Below, piece by piece: positions 55,039-64,000 of a DNA stretch of 64,000 nucleotides. The DNA is taken from contig MU394110.1 in assembly GCA_022578605.1 (NCBI GenBank), positions 210,832 through 274,831 on the forward strand, in the 5' to 3' direction. Each line of letters starts with the position of its first letter. The first letter of the stretch is position 1. The translations under genes and the position numbers were made by a program. Below the pieces are notes generated by a model. That model was not told the origin of the DNA. It worked only from the letters and a program-made list of their open reading frames with translations, and did not search any database. Origin of the DNA: Camillea tinctor (taxonomy: Eukaryota; Ascomycota; Sordariomycetes; Xylariales; Xylariaceae).

Positions 55039-57723
55039 TTACATAAACATCTCGGACTGAGGTGAAGGCTCGGTGCACTCTGTAATGGGAGTCACTATGA
55101 TAACATGGAGTTAGTAATTGCAAGACAGGTTATTAGAAGGGGGGGAGTCAAATAGGGAGAGTAAATGATCAACTTACTATCGCGACCGTCTCTGAAGAAC
55201 AACCGCGAGGGCGTGTTAGTAGCCGTGGGACCGACTGCGTTGGAGACAGGGAGGACTCTTCCATTTCCTAGAGAACCATAGGAGTGCTGGTGACTGCGTT
55301 GAGGCGTAGATACTGGTGCGGAAGCAGGTTCGAAATCAGCAGCAGCAGATGCAGATGCAGTATCACGAGACGTAGACGCATAAGCTGACTCAGAATTGTA
55401 TTGAGGGCCAGGTCCTGAACCGGAAGCATACGCAGACACGGGCATAGGTCCAGACGATGATGCAGAAGAAGACTCATAAATCGGCGCAGAGTACGTGACA
55501 TCAGCAGGTTCGTGAGACGGTGCAGACGGCCAATCGTAACTTGCATCAGAAGCAGACTCAGCCACAGGAACAGGCTCATGCAAGGGAGTAGGTAGTTCAC
55601 GGAAGAAGCGACTTAGACTGGTCTTTCTAGCTTCCCAGATTACATCCATAGGGATCTGACTTGCGCGAACATTAACAGGGACTCGGCCATGCAACATGTC
55701 TAGAGCCAGTTGGCGGTGGTACTGAATATGAGAACGTCGGCGAGCTGAAGCTGTTCTCGAAATTGGGGCCGGGATACGAGACGGTGCAGGAACAAAAGGC
55801 TGTTGCTCGGTTTCAGGTTCAGACTCTGGCTCAAGGATCATCTCTGTTGTAGGCAGGGCAGAAGTCGGCGCATAAACAGAAGCAGACCCATCAGTGATAG
55901 TGTGGTCCTTGTTATCAACCCCCTCCTCAGACGGCTCTGCTTTTTCCTTGCCTTTGCCTTTTCCTTTGTTCTCTTGGGCCTCTGGTTGACCCGGTTCCTT
56001 TCTGTAAGACCACACAGGCAGACGAGAGCGAGAATGGGCACGACCAGTGTTACTGCTTCTAGCATCGATACGAGAACAGGCTTGATCACCTATCTTCTGG
56101 GCCTCAGGGGTTCCAACTTCAGTAGCCATCTTGTATGAACGTAGGGGTGGATGCTGTTGCTGTAGCTGGGGTATCATAGACTGGTACGAGGTACGGTTAC
56201 TCTGGCACAGGGGACTGTACGGCTCAAAGGGCTCAGGAGACAAGTCTTCGGGCAACGAGTTGTCCGACAGAGACTTGTTCAGCGAGTAGACAGACGAAGC
56301 CTGGGGACTAGGTGGTGCAGCAATAACTTCATCTGAGCCAGTTCGGATAGCATCGACCACATCAGGAACCGCAGCATAGAGACCTGAATCGACGCCAGAC
56401 ACAACAGGGACAGAGGCAGAATCGGTAGCAGCAGCAGCAGTAGCAGCAGAGTCGGCGTCCACAACAGACCCCCCACACCCCGACTCCTCGATCAACCTTC
56501 TTACTGGCGCCACCTGCGCCTCCACCCGGGCCCTCGCCAGCGCCCTCCGCTGGATCTCAGAGGTGCGACGCGAGGTGGTCCTGGCAACTCCGATCTGTGA
56601 GTCCTCAACTAGAGGCTCACAGACTGGAGTTGGAAGGGCCACATCGTGACGCACCTCCGAGATGATGGCCGGCGGAGGGAGCTGAAGGGGACCCTGGCCA
56701 GCCTCCAAGGATCCCGCTACCGTGAAGCTCTGACTGTCGGGACCCTACTCCGACAAGCCACTTCGCTGGGATCTGTAGACAAGAAAGGAGTGGTTAGTTA
56801 AATTCTGTAGATGTAGAGTGTCTGTTGAATCGAAACCGAAAAAGAAAACACAAGACAAGAAGAGGAAGAAGAGGAAGAAAGAAAAAAGCTTACCCATGGA
56901 TTCGGCCCATCTGGATCCATTCTCCAACCATCTGCTGTTGTTGCTGCTGCTGCGCGACACTCCGTCGTCGCAGGGATACCAACAACATCACCGCCATCAC
57001 CACATGGTGGGCCACGTACACCACCATGACTGCTGCCCCAACAGCCACGGCCACCACGTCTCCCGCAACCGCAAAGCGGTGCGTCCTCTGGTCGTACTGG
57101 AACACGCAGACCAGCACCACCGTGCTAAGGGCGATGCCGGCCCCTGCGTGCTCCCCCGCTCTCAAGGTGCTGCGCCACCACGTCCGCTGGTTGATGGGAC
57201 GGAGAGGGGTTGAGGAGGGTGAGGAAGGTGAGGAGAGTGAGGAGGGAGGAGGGTTGGTGTTGGGGGGGAGTACCGGGGATTCTTCCAGCGGCACGGCCTC
57301 CATGGCCTCTTGTTGTTGCTGTTGTTGTGGTTGGTGCTGTCGCACCAGCGACAGGTTCGCATCCTGATTGATGCGGGAGGAGGAGGAGGGGGGGTGATGG
57401 AGAGAGCGGAGGGTTGGGGCCGCAATCTCTCGGCTGGTGTGATACCTGGAGTGCCCAGGTTCACGGACCTGTCGCAGCAGATTTTCTGTGCGGGCTGCAC
57501 TCTCGCCCGCACGCGCACCGTATCTGTGGAAGCTTGGCTCCATCATGTTGCTATCATCGATGGGCCTGCTGTGGCCGGAGCGGGGAGAGTGGTTGTTGTT
57601 GTTGTTGTTATTATTGTTATTGTTGATGTTTTGGTGGTGGTGAGGAGTGGAGGAGAAGGTGGAGGGTGTGGAGGAATAGGGGGAGGAGGGATAGATGTTG
57701 CCCTGGCTGGCGTGGCGATACAT
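55039..57723 (-). CDS. Large disordered membrane protein with poly-Q, poly-N and Ser/Ala-rich repeats
   Basis: Three exons (56894-57723, 55178-56733, 55039-55094) give 813 residues with phase kept at both junctions. The N-terminus is disordered and rich in Ser, Pro, His and Asn (poly-N run around residues 35-45), then a poly-Q run, a Pro/Ser segment, and two to three hydrophobic stretches (GIALSTVVLVCVF, VVAVAVGAAVMVVYVAHHVV, VMAVMLLVSL), followed by another poly-Q run. Exon 2 is a long Ser/Pro/Glu-rich tail with SAS/ASA repeats and basic patches (KGKGKGKEK). The join at 56734-56893 is the weak point: a nearer acceptor (CTACAG, about 56775) would end the protein ten codons later, making exon 2 a separate gene without a clear ATG. 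No family recognised. Confidence 0.65.
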
Positions 57724-60697
57724 CTTTTTTTAGGATTATTATGATTTTTTTTTTTTTCAAATTGAACCTGCAAGCAAACAATCAATTAGAATTGAAAATT
57801 TGCTGAAAATGTGAATGCGAATGATGAAGAATGCAACAGGGTGTAATCTTTGATTTCAGAGGAGATGGAAGTGAGAGGTGGGAGATGGGAGATGTGTGTG
57901 CAGGTATGTGTGGGGATGGGTAAGATGGAAAAGGGAGAGTGTGCACAAAATAGGTCACAACAATAAAATAAAATAATATTAAAAAAAATCATGGACAAAA
58001 GAAAAAAAAAAACAAAAGCAAACTGTTGTGATGTACGTACCTTTTCACCCCTCTATATTAGGAAACCATCCCATGTGCAAGCAGCAAGTAGGGTGGTTAT
58101 TATGATGTGGTGGTGCCTGTAAAGAATGTGTGAGCTTTTGGGAAAGATGGTATGTACATAAACGACAAAGCGGGGAGCAAACAGAATGACCAAAAATACC
58201 TTATCTCTTAGCATGACACCTTATTGGTCTCTTATCTCTTTGTAGACAAGAGAGATTTAGATTAGATGGCGAACCATCTAGGAAAGGTGAGGGGGGTTCG
58301 TAGGTGGGAGGTTGGTTAGGAAATTATGTTTTCTTGCTTTGCCTTTGTGGTCAAAGATATTCCATCGATGACCTACAAGCTTTACCAAGGAAAAAAATAT
58401 TAGTTGTGATTAACGAAGTTTCTTATGAAAAGGGGTAATTCAAAATAATTGAACAGTGTATAATGAAGATTGCACAAGTAGAGAAAATAGGGTGGTGGTA
58501 GGAATGGTTAAAGATTAAGTGGGTGAAGGAGTGAGGTGAAGAAGTAAAAGAGTAGGAGGTGAGGAGAACAAGATTGATAAATAAAAAGATGTAGAGGTAG
58601 GGCAGACAAATTCACAATGGATCAGTGTCGACAGGCTGAAAATTCGACTAGCAGAAAGTACCTAGGTATGGTACTTGTATGTCGACAGGCAACAATGTGA
58701 AGGATAGGTGGTTTTGGCAACAGAAGCAGCATGAAATGGTAGGAATAACGGAATTTGTAGGACCAAGAGGAGACATGAGACTTACCAGATTATAAGGCCA
58801 GAAATTTGTTCGTGACCGTTATGAGTTTTGTTTGGTAACTGAAAGACTAGAGAAGGGGCTTCTTCTCGTGCCTGTGGCCAAATGTAGATATTAGGGAGAG
58901 AAAATGACGGAAATGTTAGAATTATGAAGTCTTGTGATGATGAAAATGTTCGAAATCATGTCTTCGAACTATTGAAAGGTATGTACTGAAAATATTGAAT
59001 ACAACAAGAGGATTTTATTGGAAAGAAAATAATTATAGGATGGATTGTAAAAGACGTAGTGGGGATGAAGAAGGGTAGGATGTAGGTGAAAGTGGAAGAA
59101 GATTAGGACCAGAGGTGGATGGGAAGTGTGAGTGGTGATAAACAACAAAAACGTGCTACCACGCAACGTACGAATAACCACGGGCTGATTGTTTCTAATT
59201 AATAATAGAAGAAAGGAAGAATCCACGTGAAAAAAATACGGAGAGCGGCGTGGTTACCGGGTCCATGTATCTCACCCCCCTATTCACGACTGTCCCGAAG
59301 TACTCAGATCGTAACTTGGCTCTATATCCCATATAAAATCAAGCTGCGTGATAAGTTCTGTACTTCTCTAACAAGAAACTTTATTTAGAATCCCGGAATA
59401 AAGTACATTTGTAGTTAAAGCGTGGGACATTTTGTTGGATGTGTTACCCCTATCCCCCCCTTTTGTCGACTTCAGACACGGAAAGCTATAGAAACATCAC
59501 CCCTCCCCGTCAGTTTGTACTTATACATAGGTATCAATGTACCTTGTATCTTATTTTCTGTTTCTGGCCCTCCTGCTTAAATGATGAACCGATCTGAAAA
59601 TGCGGTATAACTCCTTCCCCCTTATCAACATTACTGCCTTGTTCTCCGGTGATCAGAGGTAACCCAGTGGGGGGAAACCACATAGTATAAGGAAGCTAGT
59701 TATCCACTAGTATTTGTTCCTTCCCTGTTCATGGTATTAATTCATGGCCTTCTGAGTAATGAAAGCAAAGTAGGAATTGATGGTGGCTCCTTTTTTAGTA
59801 CAAAATATATGTTCTCTCCTTTTCATACCTATCTTCTGTATCTAAAGGCTTTTCAGTAAAAACAAGCACACTGACTAAATATGATAGAAGCGTATAGACA
59901 GTTCCCAATATGATAATAAGGACAGTCTTTAGAGAGTCTCTTCAGAATAAATACAATCCACATAATCATTTGATATCCTGAGTTTTTTCTTTCTTATTTA
60001 CTTTCAGTATTTCTGGTTCTGTAGCTCAGAATCTTCCAATTCTGGCCTTTTATATTCTTATCATGATTTTCGCTAACGGAGGTGGAAGCATAGGTAAATT
60101 ATTGGCCACATATAGACATCAATATCGATTTATTGTACCGTATGAATTTCATTCTCTAGTATCATATTATACTCTATTTAATAATCAACTTATTCGAATA
60201 TTCTTCATAAACACCATAACCAATACCTAACCCCCTAGAAACCGTAAAATCTCGTTACTGTAAATATTGGTATGAGGAACCCGTGGGAGAATAGAAGGAA
60301 TTATGATAGTCTAGAAGTGAATCTAAGAGGAGAACAGAAGCCCTAATATACATGTACGTATTAGGGCAGTTAGTGTAGTATCGTATAGTAGGGTAGTAAT
60401 CCATATTTCAACTGTAATTTATGACACCTATACCTGCGAGCAGAGAATATTTATATACTATGCCTGTCAGATCTTTACTAATGCTCATTCAAGACTCTTA
60501 AAAGGTTTACTATTTCAAGTGACCCTGTCAGAGAGTGTACTATGTGGCTAGACCTCGAGACGCTGGGTAAACAAACTAAGAACTATACTATAGGCTTATG
60601 TGTGCAAGGAGACTGTCCCGTGTACATTTAGTTGTAGGTTCCTCTAGGTCAACATCAAAATAATCGCTAAGCTAGTGTCCTAACCCACATAAATACC
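57724..60697. other. Long intergenic region, A/T-rich
   Basis: About 3 kb that includes the 5' leader and promoter of the disordered membrane protein gene. A GT-rich stretch (57890-57920), a GA-rich strand (58500-58570) and a C-run near 59455 are seen. No open frame with family features was found. Confidence 0.5.
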
Positions 60698-63140
60698 TTA
60701 GTATATGTATATATTCGTGGTGGAATCATGCTTAAGGCAGACCCAACACACTTTGTCTGGCAACAGCGTGATTCTGGGCCCTGTTTCGCCAATTTTATCA
60801 GCCTGTCGAGCTAAGTAGGCCGTCACGGCGAGCCGTGCCAACCAATTCCTATGAACCCTGACCACTGCTGACCACCCCCACTGATATTTTTGAAGCTCAT
60901 CCCAGCACTCGATAGACCGCAACGATTTGTCTGATGGCTGTGAATGTTCTGTGTGATCGCAAGGAGCTTGGGCTGGGAACGTATAAATGTAAGGACTTCT
61001 CAACCTCTGCATGACACCGTAATCGCCGATCCAACGACCTGAATCGCGGATGGAAATAACCGACTCCTTTCTTGTGAACTGGACATCCTGCTTTCCTTGA
61101 GAGCTGACCGTGTATAATGACCTCTCCCACTGCGTAAAGCCGAGGTGCATTGAGGTTGAACTAAAGTAGTCCTCTGCACGGCCATCGAATCGATATTTAT
61201 TGTTGATCCTCCAATTGCTGTCGTCAACCGGTGCGACGATGGGATCGCTAATCGAGGAGAAAATTACTAGGCCTGGCTGGCCAATATTACCTAAGATTCG
61301 AGTGAGGCCACAATGACCTTTTTTTGAGAGGAGAGGGTCGTGCAACAGCTGTAGAATGATTAGCATCATGTAAAGAAAGAGATGTAGGGACTATATACCC
61401 ACCTCGGTAGGTACGAAGATAGAATTGCCGTAAGATATTCCGGTGGTGCTATTTGTCAGTTCCGACGGTCCAATATCGCAATCTGCCAGGAAATATGCGA
61501 TAATGGATAGCTTTTCCGACGCCGTAGGTTGCCAAGTAGGAAACGATTCTGTATATTCATTCAACCTTGATTTCATCTCGGCTAGCCACTTAGGATCACG
61601 ACGGCTCTCTCTAAGAATTTGAGTGGTGATGATAGGTCCGGAAAGCTCCTCGAGGCGTACAAATGCATACTCTAATTGTGATAACCAAGGGATCATGGGA
61701 TCGATTGCGACTGAATCATACCCCTTGTACATGAATATGTCACGCTCTAAGGCCCACAAGATGTCTTCGGGCGTAAAGGAGGGCGAGGTCATATCATGAT
61801 GTCCTACAGGAGAAAGAATGGCAGCAATATCTGCATCGCCAAGATAGAACCGATAATCTCCAGCTAGAAGTCCACACCCAAGGAGAGGCAAGGAGGTGGA
61901 GTTCTCTTCATCTTCGTAGTTATCATATTCGTCATCGTCCTGATCGCCACTGTCATCTTCAAGGTTGATGGAACCGAAAGCAGCGTAAAGAATACTATCG
62001 TCATCGCTAGGGTCATCGACATCTCTAGGGTCATCGACATCTCTATGGTTGCCATTGTTGCCTTCACTGCAGTCTCTGTATATAGAAAAGCCTATCGAAT
62101 CTGATGCTGGAACTGTGACGGTACTATCAGTCAGGGGCGTATAACCGATCGTGTTATCACGTGTCTTGTATCGAATAATGGCGGTATCACTGCGAAAATT
62201 ATCAAACCGGGAACTGCAGTGGCGCAATGCCATAATTCTATCCTCTACTTTTCAAACGCTTAAGAAAGATGTTTGTATCAAGAAAGCCGAAGAATAGTCG
62301 AGAAGCAACTAATTTGCCATTATCTATTTCCGTCGGTCGAAACTTCGGACGATTTCTTCCTAGATCGATAAAGACATTAGGATCCGATCCATGATTCTAG
62401 TAGGATGTCTGGGCCTTTTCAATTAAAACGAAGGCCTTGTGATAGTCAAGAAGCTTTCCGTTCTTCCGGTAAGACTGCCGGATCCATTCTTCGGACTGAT
62501 GCTGAAATTTAATCGACAACGCTGCCAAAAGCTTGATAGTTGTCGACTCATCGGTTGGCGTGATATTCCACATGCGTAGAATAGATCCAAGCAAAACTAT
62601 TCGGAACTCGCTGACTGTGAGCTTCGAAAAATCTGCTTGCATTATAGCAGTGGTTTCAATTGGATTGCCGTAGAACTTCAGGTTGGAAAAAGAAAGAGAC
62701 CATGTGATGCCTGATTTAGGTGACGTGGTAGATGGAGAGCACCCGAGGGATAGGACGGCACTCTTTGGAATTAAGGGGTCGTTCATCTTAACTTCAACAT
62801 TCCTTTGACCAAAGACATAGATGTCGGGATACAGATGCCATGCAGAAAGTCCAATGATTGTTGATCCTATGTGACTTTCTTGTGCTATACCTGAAACTAG
62901 ATTATCCATTGTAGTGATTGCTATTATCCAAACTTCGATGACGTTCTCCCAGAGGGATTGTTCTTGAGTGACCGAGGTTTCGATGCTCTCTAAAATAATA
63001 CGGAGCTGAGTCTGTTCCTTCTTTTTCACTTCATTTGCAGTTTCAAGCCAAGATCGAGCGCTTGCGTCCCACTCAGCAAGCTGGGTCCGCGGTATCTCTT
63101 GCTGTGTAGCAGCGGCAGTGGTGGCGATGTGATTCTTAGC
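60698..63140 (-). pseudogene. Decayed member of a large fungal-specific protein family
   Basis: A family-like reading spans about 63140 down to 60698 on the minus strand: TQLAEWDASARSWLETANEV, WNITPTDESTTIKLLAALS, YHKAFVLIEKAQTSY, NHGSDPNVFIDLGRNRPKF, EKLSIIAYFLADCDIGPSEL, ILGNIGQPGL, INNKYRFDGRAEDYFSSTSM and SVISIRDSGRWIGDYGVM. It is broken by an in-frame TAG at 62397-62399 with 55 well-formed codons continuing beyond it, then a TAG at 62238-62240 and a frame change. The last intron (61349-61402, GTGGGT...CTACAG) is intact. The TAG codons could come from CAG by C-to-T change, as repeat-induced point mutation produces. The 5' end (before YAKNHIATTAA) could not be found. Function of the family is unknown to me. 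Confidence 0.6.
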
Positions 63141-64000
63141 ATACTAGCTTAACGTATAAGCGGTATAATAAGACTGAAGTTGGAATAGCTGTCAAAGGGC
63201 TATTGGGCAAAACCCATACCCATTCAGTAAAGTATGGCATTTTCAATATCATCTTCATACACCATGCATATAAAATCAGCTATCTGGGATTATTAGTTGT
63301 CATAGCCTCTCTCCTTCCACCCCCTTGCTGAAATATTATGCATGAAAGCCGCCGTAAACATTGATAATATTCATTTCGTTAGGCAACTGTTTATAAAAAT
63401 GAATGGAAAAAGAGAAAAGAAAAAGAAAAGACTCTTCCATGTTTAGGCCTTGTTGCATTAACGGATTGTAGGAGGGGCTGTCGGGGACAGCAGGGTAGAA
63501 GTCACATAGAACAAGGAGAGTGTTTCTATATATATATTAGTATCGCATGTAGTTACTGTTCTGATTCCTCACACAATATCGTGATTACCTAATATCTTGC
63601 TAGTTCCATAGTGACAGGAAATAAGCTGATACACAACTGGCAGGTAACCCTTTAGGGGTAAAGTAGGAAACAGGTTGGCAAGGGGCATTGGGAGGGTGCC
63701 TAGATACGTGGGCGTATTTCTGCATGGTTTAGGAACTTTTGCTTCCTGTGAGAGCATTGCCGCACTTACCTTCGGACATAAAAGCCATCTATTAAATAGT
63801 AAGTAAGTTTTTATTTGTACTATTACGCTACCTATCCTTGAACTTAACATGAGGCGCACTTAGCGGGTGTGAGGAGACTGCCAAAGGTCTGTGGCTATGA
63901 TCTGCTACAGTGGGGGGAAATTAGAAACGACCAATTTTTTTTCACTTAACATTACTAGTTTTCTCACATTTATAAACAGTTAAAAAAATAGAAAAAATTA
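63141..64000. other. Window-end region
   Basis: AT-rich sequence with T/A runs at the edge. A first exon of the decayed gene may lie here. The 96-codon minus-strand open frame at 63569-63859 has no recognisable features. Confidence 0.45.

Noticed and set aside
6725..58666. Recurrent CCTAGG-centred palindromes across spacers
   Set aside because: I counted roughly sixteen, which is about what chance predicts for a hexamer in 64 kb, and some fall inside exons.

Overview
The window looks like nuclear DNA of a filamentous ascomycete (Pezizomycotina, probably a Sordariomycete). Genes have short GT-AG introns (mostly 50-115 nt) with CTRAY-like branch sites. GC-rich coding blocks sit in AT-richer spacers without operons. 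The gene families are typical of this group: an ENA-type sodium P-ATPase, an asco-laccase ending in the DSGL plug, a CBM18 secreted protein, a MUP1-type permease and a FAT1-type acyl-CoA synthetase. Exon models were built by hand by matching splice phase; no search or alignment was run.

Layout. 1-2 kb: 3' two-thirds of an ENA-type ATPase (+). 2.8-4.5 kb: amidohydrolase-3 (-). 5.1-5.6 kb: secreted chitin-binding protein (-). 7.6-8.4 kb: MBL-fold hydrolase (+). 8.7-10.8 kb: unknown four-TM membrane protein (+). 11.6-11.8 kb: homopolymer-bounded assembly gap. 12.5-13.8 kb: tandem-chromodomain protein (-). 15.6-17.4 kb: laccase (-). 20.0-21.9 kb: secreted type-B carboxylesterase (-). 23.6-25.5 kb: amidase (+). 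26.8-28.5 kb: ACS-type MFS permease (+). 28.8-30.7 kb: membrane-anchored carboxylesterase (-). 31.9-33.4 kb: MFS transporter (-). 36.0-37.7 kb: methionine-permease-like transporter (+). 38.4-38.5 kb: tRNA-Lys(CTT) (-). 42.1-43.9 kb: unknown nuclear protein with a Cys/His finger (+). 44.4-47.1 kb: FAT1-type very-long-chain acyl-CoA synthetase (-). 49.5-50.5 kb: seven-exon hotdog thioesterase (-). 51.4-53.2 kb: acidic/basic nucleolar-type protein (+). 55.0-57.7 kb: large disordered membrane protein (-). 60.7-63.1 kb: decayed fungal-family gene (-).

How the genes relate. There is no clear biosynthetic cluster. The 20-31 kb stretch (esterase, amidase, ACS permease, second esterase) has the content expected for uptake and hydrolysis of external esters or amides, and the permease has three GATA-factor core sites upstream. 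FAT1 and the thioesterase (44-50 kb) both act on fatty acyl-CoA, but may be neighbours by chance.

The most unusual feature is tRNA-Lys(CTT) at 38384-38519. Its cloverleaf is complete at 73 nt except for a 63-nt insertion in the T arm. The insertion has spliceosomal-intron signals (GTGAGT donor, CTGAC branch site, ATAG acceptor), and the Pol III A and B boxes stay intact. Nuclear tRNA introns normally lie at position 37/38, so this deserves direct testing.
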